64,000 nucleotides of DNA from Amanita rubescens (GCA_015039365.1 WION01000002.1:868001-932000), one strand, 5' to 3'; positions 46,046 to 60,363 are shown, counted from the stretch's first letter. The notes: a model not told the origin generated them from the letters alone. Program-made: numbers and translations.

Positions 46046-47529
46046 TCATGAGTGTAAACCGTTGTCGGATTCGCTGTAAACATAACTACCCATCGAACCA
46101 GACAGGCTAGTCGACTCAAGCTCCTCATCGGAGAAATCATAGTCACTCGTTTCATTCCCCCCAACGTCGGCAGGAAGCCTTTCCGCACCAGTTATCAACT
46201 CGCTGCATCTCAAGCACTCCCATCTCGACTCGCCATCTTCCACAGCGCGGATCATCCGTTCAGAAATGCAGTGATAACAATATATGTCGCCACATGACGC
46301 AATGTAGGGTATGTTCAGTGGATAGGCTGGCGGTTCTGTCTCCGAACTATGTGACATTGGAGATGGTTGTTGTTGAGAGAGCACGGCCAAAGATGAGAAA
46401 GTATTTCCAGAGCCTGATAGATTGACGCTAAAAGAAGCGTTCTCGGCACATATGGCACATTGGTCTCGGGACAATGACCAATATTTCTTTCGTTTACTTG
46501 TTACTTGGTGTTCGTGTGATGTATTGGTCTCCGCACCAGGTATGTAAGACCTAATGAGGGTGCCAGCCGAAAAAAGGGTGCGATAGATGCGTCGACGGAT
46601 AACACGGGTGTTGACAAAAGGAAGCACGAAAATCAAAAATTCCTGTTATGGGGTCGTCCATATCTTTTTTCCAATCCTAAAAATTCAAACCCTTACCGTG
46701 AATGCATGCCAGACCATTTGGCGATTCATGAATTCGTAGCTAACGTCTCGTCTCACCAGCCTGCGAGAAGGGGCCAGACGCATCCCAAGCATTCTATCCG
46801 CCAAAGTACGGTGGCTATAAGATATAAGCGACTGATAAATTATTCATATTTTAGTGATTTACCGTCCATTCCATAAGAATGCCACGAAGTTCAGAAGACT
46901 CAGCAAACCATGCGTGGATTCGACTGCCGTGACGACCGTCCAAGCCTTTCTGCGACTATCCGATGATGGAGCATCAGGCCAAGCGCGAGAAAGCCCATGC
47001 AATCGAATGCGAGTATGTAGATAGGGAACTAAAATGGTCAGCAAAGCGTGCAACAGTAATTTTCGACGTGGCAAGCCAGATGCTATGAACACGAGTGAGC
47101 GCTGAGGTAAAAACCATTAATATCGTAACATACGAGCAATGGGTCCCTTTCCTGGAGAAGTGACGTAGCGAAGGTCCTGCAATTTGGAACCATAACTAGC
47201 ACCTGTATTCCAGACGGATAACTTATACAGAACAAGTTGCACAAATAGCCATATTTCCTGTTCGTATTGGCCTTTGAGGGACGTCTGGGAAGAACGATTC
47301 AGAAGGAGCACTCGGAAAATATAGCAGTTATTCACACGCGAATGAGCGATAGTGCTTTCAGCAGGGGATCTTGTAGCAGCTGGATCAACTCATGGTCGAG
47401 AAGCTCTGCATCCAGTTGACCGACGCGAGCGATTTTTGGCGCGACGTCGTGGAAGACAAGATTTGAGGCAGCGAAGAGCTTGGGCCTTGCTCTTTGCCAT
47501 GCGTCGTCCAAGAGGGACATTGCGATCAT
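46046..47529 (-). CDS. PEX2: Peroxisomal RING E3 ligase Pex2
   Basis: Start at ATG 47529 (MIAMSLLDDAWQRARPKLFA); exons follow through VARVGQLDAELLDHELIQLL-like helices, an aromatic-rich membrane part (EIWLFVQLVLYKLSVWNTGA; GLPRRKLLLHALLTILVPYL; RRLVRRDVSYEFMNRQMVWH), then LIFVLPFVNTRVIRRRIYRT and the C-terminal RING (CAICAENASF...CGDIYCYHCISERMIRAV...CLRC). Pex2, Pex10 and Pex12 form the peroxisomal retrotranslocation ubiquitin ligase that recycles Pex5. A Ser-rich acidic tail follows the RING. Its ATG is 45 bp from that of FRS2 on the other strand; CACGTG at 47530-47535 lies exactly in this gap. Confidence 0.9.
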
Positions 47530-47574
47530 CACGTGCGCACTCGGGCTTGTAGACAAGATTAGATTGAAACTGCC

Positions 47575-49604
<2,030 letters not shown>

Positions 49605-49643
49605 TGTACTTGTGAATTAGACTTTTGTAACATTTCCAAATGG

Positions 49644-52065
49644 TTAAAATGAGAATACAGCGGCGTTTTTTCCGAGAACCAAAGGTATAAACGAGCGCCT
49701 GGCTCATGAACAGTCCAACAGTAATTCCAATCGTGACGGCTACCATGGCACCCCCAATGTCAATGCCACTGCCATTAGCAGTGATTCCACCAGCTTGAGA
49801 AAGTCCCGACTACGTCTACCATAAATATCGCAGACATTATCGACGTGCAATGACTTACGGGAACCAGAAACAGAACGCCAGTGACCATAGAAGTAAATGC
49901 AGTGCCTCGCATCTTGCGGGAATAGATGTTGCCAAGGATACCTACCGTAAACGCACCAATTGCAGAAACTATGTCGGATCTGTTAAAGATGAAATGATTT
50001 GCGATTTTATTTGAGGTATAGGAACAACAAGAGATGACCACCATGACTGGCAATTGTTTGCTCCAGAAGGGCTGAAGATTCGCGAGGGAGGATAAAGTAG
50101 AGAACAGTGGAACGATGATAAAAGCCGTCCAAAGTGGAAATGGTTGCAGATACCAAGGAAACATTTTAGGGCGATAGCAGCCTTCGATGATGTCTTGCTG
50201 AGTTGGAGGTACAGAATGTACGAAAGTCCAAGATCCCGACAGAGGCACAGTACCATTCGCAGTTGTATTGTCCGCCATCCATGTGCCGATGAGTGAAACA
50301 GTAGTGGTCAACTTTGCGGCAATATCTTCAAGCTTTTGCTTGTACTGAGGATCGAATAGTAGGTAGATATCAGATCCTATTTGAAGGCCAAATCCCTAGT
50401 ATCCAGAGGCCATGTGGTGAGACGGGTAAAAGACATGAATAGCAGATGTAAACTTGCCAAGAACAGCGTGTAAATGAGAGCGTATACCATCTTGACACTC
50501 CCACAAACTATATTTTTAGAAGCTAGCTCCAAAGAACTACTCACTGGTGAACGTAAACGTCAATTGCAGACTAAAACCTTGGTACATACGGATCAAATAA
50601 CCAGGCAAGATACCGATGATGCCAGCAGATGATATGGCAGTGTAGCAGAATATCTGCGATTGTATGCTGCTTAATCCTCGAGCAGTAAACGAAATGATAG
50701 TCGCGATTGTGATCCTAGCGAGAACTCAGACAGCCAATGCAAATTGGTAGAACAAATGAACATACTCAAAGACGTTGGCGTACAGGGCACTTTTCGAGAC
50801 GATGCAAAGTTGTAGCACAGACAAGACGAACGCACTGCAACCGGCTAACCACATGTCTACAAAGGATCCTCCGAAAGCAAGCGGACAAATTAGCGCTGAC
50901 AAGAAAAATGCGAGGCTGGACCGGAAGATATTGCCATACAAGGGAGGGGCCGTAAGTAAAGCCTCGAGGTGATCAGCCGCCTTCTCTGCACTAGTTTCAT
51001 CGTGAACCACTGAGCGATAGACCAAATGTACTTTGTGCAGTGCTCCCAAGGAAAGTCTTCCGTTGCATTTGATGAAATGGGTGTCAGAACAGCCTTGTTC
51101 TTGGTCACCAAAGGAACATATTATCACGCCGGGCAAATGGATGAATTCCGCTTCGACTTCAAGTATCCGTGCTGCGGCGACTAGTTGAGATTCAATTCTA
51201 TGAGATGGTGCCCCAAAGGTCATCAAAGCTCTCGCGAGTTTCAGTAAAAACCCTTGACGATGCTCCATCGCTGTCAACGCATGTCATAAGTGCTCAATAG
51301 ACGGATTTAAATAATCACGGGTCACGCTGGATACGTACAAGAGACATTGAATTCAATCCTCACGCGCGACCGGAGTTTCTGCCGGGCCCTGTACCCCATG
51401 TTTCTCAGATCTTCTGTGTCGAGTTCTTTGGGGTCTATATGACGTTTTGTCCTAACGCCTGTGACTTTTGGATCGTCGGGATCGTAGACTTCTGAACCTG
51501 TAGTTGTGCAAGAATAATTGGAATCCGCCCGAGGTAGTCCCCGCCTAGTACTTGTGTAGCTCAGCTCCGAGTATTCAGATGGAATTCTGCGGCCCAGTTT
51601 CTCAGGATCAGCATGACCATGATCGTCAGGATGGGTGGCCGTGTGGACCAAACCACGGAATTTGTGAGCCCAAGAACCAGAGTGATCGGCCTCTTGTTCT
51701 GTCATATCTCTAGTTGACCCTTTATGAACGTTATTTATAGCTTGAGCTGCAGGAAGTCGTTGTCGCTCTCGAGAACTGCTTGGGCTCGAGTATATGTCGT
51801 GAGGAAAGCGAGCATCGTAAGATTCGTGACTGATGGGGTTGTTGCGAAGTGCGGCGTCGTGACGGGCCCGCCGCGGCTCTGGATACGGCGCAGCTAAAGG
51901 GACTTGACTAATGGGAAATTCTCCAGGGTCGTGGGGCAACGGCGCACGGCGAGGGGCAGACACGCCAGAGTTAAGGCCCGCTTCAACATCCGCGATATCA
52001 ATTTCTTCATCAGAAAGTCTGCTTGTGTGTGACCTAGGTTGCCTTCCATCAAGCCGTGTGTTCAT
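49644..52065 (-). CDS. PRM10: ThrE-family membrane protein (Prm10-like)
   Basis: N-terminal ~230 residues are polar and disordered (MNTRLDGRQPRSHTSRLSDE; ending LRSRVRIEFNVS). The first ThrE half starts AMEHRQGFLLKLARALMTFG, then APSHRIESQLVAAARILEVE, FIHLPGVIICSFGDQE, SSLAFFLSALICPLAFGGSF. The second half has about five more helices (NIYSRKMRGTAFTSMVTGVL; MVAVTIGITVGLFMSQALVY). Bacterial ThrE exports threonine/serine; yeast Prm10 is pheromone-regulated with no set substrate. The family normally ends in a short KNAAVF-type tail; here a run of six A on the coding strand (49666-49671 on the plus strand) shifts the frame, and a run of five would restore the stop at 49644. Read literally, the frame continues to 49528. 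Confidence 0.88.
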
Positions 52066-52243
52066 GGTAGTTGTAATATGTCAGCCGCCGCTGTCAGAGT
52101 GTCAAGAAGTTCGTTGCAACTTCCTATTTATACTCGACAAACAACATCAAAATTCCCATCCGCACCAGAAAAATGAACGTTATGATTAAATTACTACTTA
52201 ATAAACGAATGAATAGAAAAATCATACACTAACAGCTTTCAGT

Positions 52244-53822
52244 TTAAGCAATGCTCCCTGCATGAGCAAAGACATCCTCTGCATTGGAATATATTTTCTC
52301 TAGTGTTTTCTCAGATTTCGACGTCTCAGTGGTGCTCCCCTGTTGTACCTGAACAGAGTGCATCGTATGGGGGTTCTGTGACGTATTCAATTTACTCGAA
52401 TTTTGCAAACGAATGCTGGTAGGATTTGTCTGTTAAACATTGTTATTTATCATCATTACCAAAAACAAAAAGCATACCTCGGAGTCAAGGTCTACTGGAG
52501 AAATGCCAAGGGTTTTTAGATGTGCTCGCGCGTTCAGAGTATCCATCAATGTCTGTCCTCATCAATGACATGCTCAGAGTCAAAAGCTGGTTGATCAACT
52601 GCTCACATTGGTATAAATACGCCCAATCGGCATTGCAAACACAGAGTATAAATTCGAGCTCTGATCGAACAGAAAACCGAATAAATCTGCCATAGCGAAT
52701 AGAGAAACAAAGAAACCGGTCTGAACAGCACCGCGAATTAGTCGATTGACGACAGTATCTGTTCGACGGAAGCCAGTCCTAGATCGTAAAAGGACCGTTA
52801 TCAGAGAGACTGTGCGGAGTGTCAGTATTGCGTTGATCAACTGATATCCTTCCTACTTGTGATTATGACATCAGCAATCGTTTGGGACCCAAGCCATACA
52901 GCAACAGGGACAGAGAGTCGATCAAAGTATTTGACGCTGGTCGATCCGTAAACTCCATCTTGCTAAGACAGGACTCGAGAAACTTACTTCCCGAGGACAC
53001 CAACGAGTGTTCCAGAGTAAAACCCAGAAACACAAGCACAGATGCTGCAAGCCAACGCAGCTTGCCACCAAAATTCGGTTTTTCGTCAACATATACAGCC
53101 TAAATGATTCCGAGTCCAACGCTGGGGACCGTGTGTCCTGATGATCTTACCTATGAATCAGGTAACTTTGTGAGATCATGGCTATGAATGCTGTCGACAC
53201 CGCAGTAAATGGAACGATCCAAGTGACAACTTTAAGCCGTAAGTAGAAATCTCAAATTCGGCGTAGATAGAACTTACCGAGTAAAAACGAAGGGTCCCCG
53301 TAATGAGTGACACTAGTTATGTTGAGGGCTCGCCATAGATACCATAAACCTTGACTCCGTACCACATGTCCCATGCAGCGTAGACGCAACTGTAAAATGA
53401 TTTTTATGATAATGAATCTAATATCTTTGGCAAGCAACTTACGACGCTGCATGGGCAGTATCAACAACTGAATAACACGACGACCATCACCCTAAGGCAT
53501 TTTGCTCAAGGTCAAGCATCGGATGTTGAACCTAGCTTACCTGATCCAAAGCGGATCCTTGAATCCTATTAAATTGTTCAGCGACTGTGCCGTAAGAGGG
53601 TATGTATGTTGACTTACCCGCGTTGTAATATGAAATGAACTGAAAAGACACCAGCCCATAGAGATAAGTGTTTACTGGGCGGATTTAGCTTTTGATTTTC
53701 TGAGGACGAAGGGAACATACTGAACAGGCCGAGGAGAAGAACACCTGCCGTATGTATATGGTAAGCACAAGCTTCTCGGTCCGAAGAGAACACCAACCGA
53801 TCGAATTATCCCATTGGCCCAT
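52244..53822 (-). CDS. DUF6534-type multi-pass membrane protein
   Basis: Starts MGQWDNSIG (53822) and runs through about nine exons. Hydrophobic helices alternate with short loops: VYAAWDMWYGVKVYG, WIVPFTAVSTAFIAMISQSY, LIHRLYMLTKNRILVASCVG, then the family core TGFRRTDTVVNRLIRGAVQT, GFFVSLFAMADLFGFLFDQS, NLYSVFAMPIGRIYTN, and the conserved TLMDTLNARAHLK. A Ser/Thr/Gln-rich cytosolic tail ends FAHAGSIA. This family is greatly expanded in mushroom-forming fungi and has no known function. It lies head-to-tail 178 bp upstream of PRM10. The exons between 53500 and 53780 are the least certain. Confidence 0.82.
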
Positions 53823-54282
53823 ACCAACGATAAGAAGAGGAGGGAATAAAGAACAAAGTTAACGCAATGGACCAATTTTATACAGGGGGGAAAGCAGGGT
53901 GAAGTCGCCGTTTATGTCAGGAACCTGGTATACGAAAAGTATGTAGCGACCCTGTTACATTGATGGTTCAAAGATTCTGATCTCAATACATAACACAGTA
54001 ACACTGTATAGTTATTGTTTACCCTATTGAACGACCTGCCCAATGTAGGTAATGGCCAATCATGCATCATGTGTCGGCGGCCGCTTTTGCATCAGTGGCA
54101 CGAAGGTTTAACGTTTAGAAGACAGCATGGTGGACGGACAGCAGGCTCGCCGTCAGGTTTGAGGTTACAATGGGAAAACGTCTGATCCATGGACCAACAA
54201 GAGACGCTTGTACTAAAAATAGTGTAGACAAAAGCAACTCGTAATACTCATACATACATGCCGATGACATGTTGATGGTGTA
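53823..54282. other. 460-bp spacer
   Basis: Promoter side of the DUF6534 gene and 3' side of the acetyltransferase gene. No gene, tRNA or repeat is recognised. Confidence 0.4.
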
Positions 54283-54918
54283 CTAAGGCCAGTTAGCAAA
54301 CTTGAGTCCCATATGATTCTCGTCTGCACCCCGAATACCTCCGAACCCTAGTTTTTCATAAAACTTGCGCGCTTTTGCATTGCGAGGATCGAGACCTAAC
54401 CACAATCCATCCCCTTTAACGCCAACTTCCTTCAAATACTCTACCGCCCGTCCGACCAATTGTCGGCCCCATCCTTTTCCCTGATATTCTTTCAAAATGT
54501 TAATGTGCATATGCGCGTCGGCGAAATCTAAATTCGCATCTGGTGCAACTTGCATATTGTGTAGCGTATTGATGCACCGTAAGTCGGCTGGTTTAGACGC
54601 AAGTGATGGATTGTATTTCTCTGCCTGCGCCGGCCACCAGTGGTGAGCCGCGTAATGTTCGAAGGCCCGTGTATCTGTCGTGCCAACGATATATCCCACC
54701 ACCAAACCCTGACCTGCTTCGTCCTTTAAGGCCTCATCCACAAGGACGAAACCCCAAGTGGTTGGCAGTTTGACATAGGGAACAGCCCATATAAGACCTG
54801 GCAGTTCCCCGTAGTCATGTAACCCTTCTGCTGATTCGCCGGCATCTGCTGTCAGGAGACAGATGCGAGATAGGGCAGAAGAATCTGCATCAGTTGCTTT
54901 GCGTATGACCAGATTCAT
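54283..54918 (-). CDS. GNAT-family N-acetyltransferase
   Basis: Single exon, 211 residues, MNLVIRKATDADSSALSRIC at 54918. Upstream in-frame codons contain no ATG. The acetyl-CoA-binding pocket has the motif A signature EYQGKGWGRQLVGRAVEYLK (Q-x-x-G-x-G/A), followed by LGLDPRNAKARKFYEKLGFG. The N-terminal half carries LPGLIWAVPYVKLPTTWGFV and a His/Trp-rich ALAAHHWWPAQAE-like stretch. The arrangement resembles the acetyltransferase-like domain of eukaryotic O-GlcNAcase and related fungal and bacterial GNATs, but the substrate is unknown. It is the only clearly intronless gene in the right third, a mild hint of bacterial origin. Confidence 0.88.
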   Translation of the reverse strand: MNLVIRKATDADSSALSRICLLTADAGESAEGLHDYGELPGLIWAVPYVKLPTTWGFVLVDEALKDEAGQGLVVGYIVGTTDTRAFEHYAAHHWWPAQAEKYNPSLASKPADLRCINTLHNMQVAPDANLDFADAHMHINILKEYQGKGWGRQLVGRAVEYLKEVGVKGDGLWLGLDPRNAKARKFYEKLGFGGIRGADENHMGLKFANWP

Positions 54919-54996
54919 GCCAGTGACCAACTCAGTAAGATTACCACAGTACAATATATAATGAGTGTTTCCGTCAGTCCGAGATCTGAATCTATG

Positions 54997-56536
54997 TTAC
55001 ATAAAACCAGCCGCTCGCAGATCTGCTCTCAGCCTTCTGTCTCTAGTTACCAATTCTTCCACGGCCCTTTCGTTACTTTGGGGATCGGCGGCAGAGTGAG
55101 GAAGCATTGAATCAGTTTCTCGCGCATCAGTCATGGGACGCTAAACCTTCTTCTGCGCGAGATGGAGTACGAGCTGGCTCATTGCTTCTATCCGCACTCC
55201 CTCCCATCCCAAATCCTCGCCTAATAAATCCGGGCCATGCCACCCCACGAAGACTGAATGCATCATGCATTCGCGATGCAACGTCCTCTCTGAGCGTCAA
55301 TAGCTGAAGTAGGAGTATCGCGTTGCGATGCCATGATGCCTCTTTCCCAACGCTTCACACGCCAGAAACCTAGAATTGATGTCAAGAGGATAAACCAGCC
55401 TGACATGTCTAATTTAGAATTGATTTGTTCCCAGCATAGCATTGTTACCCACCTATTGTCATTAAGAAGAAAGATAACCATTCGGTTGTCGCATCAGCGA
55501 GAATGGAGTTCGTCTGATCTGTAGTGGTACTGGATCCTGTACCTATATTGCCTAGACCGGGTAATGTTGCATTGTAACTTGTGTCGTATGGATCACTGTC
55601 GGCAGAACCAGGCGGTGGACGTTTCCAGCTTCCCCATGATGCAGGCTCCCCGTCAGCACCATCCATCCGACTCCTCAAAGCGAAACCGTATTGGATAAGG
55701 GTTACACCTAAACCTGCTCTTGATCCGAGACGCGCGGCGTGGGTAGTGTGTAAAAGGTAAGTCAGCAAGAAGCCAACAAATTGGAAGGATATTGAAACAA
55801 GCATATTCCAGAGGAATGAAAAGAGTGATCCCGTTGGCAGTGCATCGATAATCATTTCTCCAAATGAATCAGGTGCGAACGGAGCATGAACTGTGGTATC
55901 CCAATAGGGTGGCACGGCATCGGCCTGCGCAGCATGCATACGAAGGCGGAGCTTCGTTCCTAGAATCTTCTGGCACGATAAAGGTTTCATCCCCTAAACA
56001 GCAGCGTCAACATAAAGCGATTGACACAGCAGGAAGGACGCACCTTCCTGTATCCGTACTGGAGCAGAGGGTTTTGCAGTGACATTGGCAAATACCCCAT
56101 CATTGAGAGTGCCACCGCCTACGGCACCGCTTGGCCGTGAAGGTTGAAGACCCAGGCGCTCTGCGAGGGAAGAAGGTAATGCACGTGAAGCTGTGCGTTG
56201 TAGCCAGTTTTGTCTTGGAAACGGTCTACTACTGTCGTCGAAAGTGGGTATGAGTCCATTGGTATTTCCATGTTCGTTTGGGAGTGCAACGGCAGTAGGC
56301 CGTGGTGGAGATCCGGGAGGGGGGTAATCATAGTCGACGTTTTCGAAGTCGTATGTACCTGGCACGGCGGTACTTGGGTGGTGGGGTGAAGTATGGACAG
56401 GATTTAAAGGCCTTGACTCAAGATCGGCGCTATCATCATCATCCTCATCTTCAGAGTAATCGAAGGCGGCATGCATTTCACTGTCTATATCGTGCTGAGT
56501 ACGATGACCTGGCTGATGACTAGGTAAAGGGAGCAT
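54997..56536 (-). CDS. BSD2: Bsd2/Ndfip family ubiquitin-ligase adaptor (frame breaks)
   Basis: N-terminal cytosolic region (MLPLPSHQPGHRTQHDIDSE and a stretch of acidic residues) has PPGSPPRP and a PPSY motif plus PPYW, the PY motifs that bind Rsp5/Nedd4 WW domains. Three membrane helices follow (GSLFSFLWNMLVSISFQFVG; AGLGVTLIQYGFALRSRMDG; WLSFFLMTIGG...WFILLTSILGFW) and then a soluble tail. Bsd2 brings membrane cargo, such as metal transporters, to the ligase at the Golgi and endosome. Conserved segments are joined only if single extra bases are ignored near 55936 (before AAQADAVPPYW), 55287 (before DVASRMHDAFSL) and 55129 (a TGA after ASHD). The last segment (ERAVEELVTRDRRLRADLRA) ends at TAA 54997-54999, 78 bp from the acetyltransferase start. 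Confidence 0.8.
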
Positions 56537-56609
56537 AACGAGTGGACATGAAGGAGTATGGTAGAGAGAAGAGTAGTAACAACACGCCCTTTACTAAGGT
56601 TATTATGGA

Positions 56610-57089
56610 CTATTTGTCCACGTCAAGCTCGCACCGACTTTGCTGCTTTGCCGTAACTTTATGTTAGCAATGAAATATCGTCTACTCTCTCTTTACATAC
56701 CACCGCCTGGTGCAGCAAGTTCGTTGACACGCTGACAGCTCTCTAGTCGCGTTTCTATCAACTGCCCGAATAGCTCCAATATGTTCTCCTTTCGGGTATC
56801 TGGCTTGGACGATAGACTCTCCAGTCGCAAGTTGAACCCATTCTTCCGGTGTACCCAGCGAGACTCGTGTGACTCCCGACCATTCTGTTCTGACACCTGT
56901 GTCCATGTCCCCCACGTTGGACGAGGTCACGAGGTTGGCCCTGACCTCGTCTACCCATAGTTGTCCTTCCTCGTAATAGTCGATGAGAGAGTTGAGGAGA
57001 TCAATGGTCGAATGTAGCGAGCCGCTACGAGCGCTATCTTCGGGGGGCGAAGGCGGTGTAGGGTAGATTTGGGGCATGAAGGAATTCAT
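56610..57089 (-). CDS. Small conserved helical protein, unknown function
   Basis: Starts MNSFMPQIYPTPPSPPEDSA at 57089. The first exon encodes STIDLLNSLIDYYEEGQLWV; a 34-nt intron (donor GTGACC) rejoins VSEQNGRESHESRWVHRKNG, then LESLSSKPDTRKENILELFG, QLIETRLESCQRVNELAAPG, and a last exon ends SRCELDVDK at 56610. About 130 residues, largely alpha-helical with leucine heptads, without membrane helices. The pattern could suit a small kinetochore, mediator or HAUS-type subunit, but no family is recognised. Its ATG is 82 bp from that of EMC10. Confidence 0.7.
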
Positions 57090-57171
57090 TTGCGGGCGCT
57101 GCTCCTCTTGTACTAGTCTACATTGTGCTCTCGGTTGTGCCTAGAACAACGTTAGCCAATCACATTCGTCC

Positions 57172-57981
57172 ATGTTCCTGTTACTCCTCTGTTTCCCGCT
57201 GGCCAATGCCTTATCCGTCCACCACCGCCTGTTTCATCCAAAGGCATCCCCTTTTGAATATGCTGTTCGGGCCCAGCTTTCCATCGACTCGGTCGAGCCA
57301 TTTTCTCCATCTTTCTCCGACGACATTTCACAGCAAATTCGACATTTACAGGAACTGAATCTAGACCTCGATAGGCGCCTTCTATCACGTCGCATTGCAA
57401 CGCGACGGAGATCAATCTGACGCCCAGTGGGATGTCTCATCTGTAAAACTGGTCCGTTTTGGCAACGTCGTTTTACATTCTTCGCTTAACATCGTCTTTA
57501 GTGTCACCTCTTTCATGCTACCTCAGATACTATTGTTCTGCGCACCAAAGGAGCGGATGTCCACGCCATAGATTATTTCGTTTCACCCATACCTCACAAC
57601 GGAGCCTGTCCAAAACGCAAGGGGAAGAAAAAGCGCAGTGCAACTACCGCTACCTTTTCGAATACGGTGCTCAATACCACAGTTATTACACAGACATACA
57701 AGACTTCACCGCTGTAAGCTACTTTCATATTATTTGACTTATTACAATTTTATCTTGATCAGTCCAGAGCTACGTGCACCACCGGCCCTCACAACGGACG
57801 GCGAACCCGTCAAACCAGTCCCGGAAAAGTCGTTCATACAAAAGTACTGGATGTATATCGTCCCTTTGGTCATAATGCTTCGTCAGTCCCATTGAACTTG
57901 AATCATTGACGGCTGATAACTAACTATTCCCCAGTCGTTTCTGGTGGACCAGAGGATGGGCAACGACAGAGGGCGCAGTGA
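57172..57981 (+). CDS. EMC10: ER membrane protein complex subunit 10
   Basis: A signal peptide (MFLLLLCFPLANALSVHHRL) leads to a lumenal beta-rich domain (RLFHPKASPFEYAVRAQLSI; FYHVALQRDGDQSDAQWDVS; VKLCHLFHATSDTIVLRTKG; DYFVSPIPHNGACPKRKGKK) and the C-terminal PVPEKSFIQKYWMYIVPLVI helix of Emc10. The EMC inserts tail-anchored and multi-pass proteins into the ER membrane. The frame changes by one extra base near 57373 (LNLDLD to GAFYHVALQ), with no intron to explain it. The small helical gene starts 82 bp away on the other strand and FRS1 converges with 75 bp between stops. Confidence 0.87.
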
Positions 57982-58056
57982 TCGGGTCGCAGTATAGAAC
58001 CTCGCTGTAATTCTACAATTTATACAGGATTTGTGGCCATATCAATTCTAGGTATC

Positions 58057-60363
58057 CTACTCGTCATTTGTCCATATCGCAGGCGTCTGCTTCTTGAAAG
58101 GCTCGAGGCTGAACTCGAGCGCTGAGCACGGGTAACCGATGTCAAACTTTTCTAGAACAGTGGGGTGCAAGATCCCAAGCACCCCAATCTCGATGTCCTC
58201 CGCTTGTTTCCTGGCCTGAGGTGCACGGTATTGTATAGTGGCGGCACGGCCCGGGAAAAACGCAGGATCTAGCAACAGTTAGACTATCAAAGTAATTCGG
58301 CCGCCCATGATCACTTACCACTAGTCTCCTTCAGGTAATAGCCAGTTTCCGCTTCCAGATCGTTGCTTCTAATTCTGGGTATCTCCAGCATTTTCATTGC
58401 TCGGTCCAGCAAACCATGCACAACTTCAAACCCTGCAGTCTTATTGCACCATACCGCTGCAGCGCGCCTCTCGTTGCGCGCCTGACGTTCACGTGTTGTA
58501 TCCTTAAACTGCAACCTCCGACGTCTCGAAAACCTTGATCGGAAGAGCATGTGAACGATTCTCACGAATGCATTTGAGCAATCCAGGGATGAGCGTAGTC
58601 CGCACCACCTGAAATTCTAACGATTTTGGATTGGCGATCTTGATCGCTGTATCCCCATTGTCAACGCGATTTAGCCAGGCAAAGTTTTCTTCGTGCGAAC
58701 ACTAATGTAGATAAGTACCTCGAGGCAAAGAAAGCAAGAAACCTTGACTCACCAGAATCAAGGGTAGAACTTCTACCCATCCCGCAAGAGACCATTCCCT
58801 GCGTATTACAGTCGCTCAATTTATTGATAGCCAAAGGTTGTGCGACGGTGTTGGTTGCAGGGAAAGTATCTGGTAATTTATTGAATCCGTAAGCAATAGC
58901 AGCATCTTCCATAATATCACATTCGTGGAATATGTCAGGACGTGTCGGAGGAACCTCGACTTGTATCTCATCTCCATTCTCACTTAGATAACGAGGTGTG
59001 CAATGCCATTCTTTGAAGTAATTTGGACACGTCGGAAACTGAGAGATCAAGTCCGGTGCACGCATTCACGTATGAAGCACGTGCGACAGTCTTCCGCTCC
59101 GATAAGTCGGGACATATGCGTACTCGGCCATCCGGGAAGACAACCTTGACCGGTTCAATTCTAAATGGTGATTCACCTCAACACTGCATCAGATAACCGA
59201 AACCACGCGACTCACGTATAAGGCACTTCACAATATTCAGAGAACATGGTGGCAACTATATTGACCACAATGTCAAGTTTTGTCTGATCAGTCGCGGTGA
59301 CATCAATGAAGATGTTCCGTGTATTTAACGTTATCTTGCTGTGCTCTGAATTTATAACGGGAGGCATTGATAAGACTCGATCCTTGGCGTCGTATATGAT
59401 CGGATAGACGGGCGAGTCCCGAATGATGTGAAGATATCTAGCCAAATGCTTCTCGGACTGCACAAGGCGTAAGGGGCTATATATGCGTGTTTAATCGAGT
59501 GAAGTATACCTCATACAACGTCATGAGTTCTTCTGCCGTATATTCTTTATTTTTACCGAGGGGTGCGAACTTGATATTATTCGGAGCTCGTGCTTCATAT
59601 CGAAAAGGTGGTTTCAGAGTGTCCAGATCATGGGTACCAATGGCAACAAGTTGACGTCGCCTACAAATGTTCTGGTGAAGCTTATCTTGGAGATCTATGA
59701 AGGACGCGTAGGATCGAGGCGTAAATTTGACATTGCGAAGAATGGCGCAAGCAAAAAGGGGCCGAATCCTACTCGTCTAGAGAGAATTTATTGCCTATAT
59801 GCCATCAAAACCTGCAACCGACTTACCTCAGGATGAACAGTTACGGTGAGGAGGTCAGACTCTCCCCCTGGAGGATAAACAAGTTTATAGCGTGGTGCCT
59901 CGCCCTTCTCCAAGAAAATACGAAGGGCACGTGCAATACCCTCTATGCAGAGTAGATCATATCTGACCATAACCAGTCAGATGGTTTTGAAACATCATGA
60001 TATATCTGACCTATTTGCAGGGACTTCTATTTTCAATTGCTATCCATGTCCAAAGTCAGAATGGACCTGGTAGCTGACGGTATGGACTCACTGGTCGTTC
60101 AGCTGGCAGGCCTTTCTTAATGGCGTCTTCTACTTCTTCTGTGGTCTGTAGAAGGGTAATCTAATCTAACCAAGGACAGACTGAAACTAGACATACATCT
60201 TCGTCCAACTCTAGCCCATAATCAAAACAAAGGCTATCAAACTCTTCGGTAGCTGATGGAGGACGTCAGAAAAGTGAGGCAGGTTAAAATAAAATGGATA
60301 ATTACAGTAGCTCCTCCCAAGTCGTTCCCAGAGGTCGGCCTTGTCTACGGCTACGGTGGGCAT
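58057..60363 (-). CDS. FRS1: Phenylalanyl-tRNA synthetase beta subunit, cytosolic
   Basis: Starts [20 protein letters not shown] at 60363. Beta-subunit signatures in order: [35 protein letters not shown], the B3/B4 region ([60 protein letters not shown]), the B5 domain ([35 protein letters not shown]), then [20 protein letters not shown] and the C-terminal [20 protein letters not shown] to IWTNDE. It forms the heterotetramer with Frs2 and carries editing and tRNA recognition. Segments are out of frame near 58810 (NKLSD to [11 protein letters not shown]) and 58505 (TSEVAV to [11 protein letters not shown]), each by one base, without an intron. Confidence 0.92.

Noticed and set aside
54283..54918. 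GNAT gene as recent horizontal transfer
   Set aside because: Intronless structure alone is weak evidence, and related fungal proteins of this type exist; base composition does not stand out by eye.
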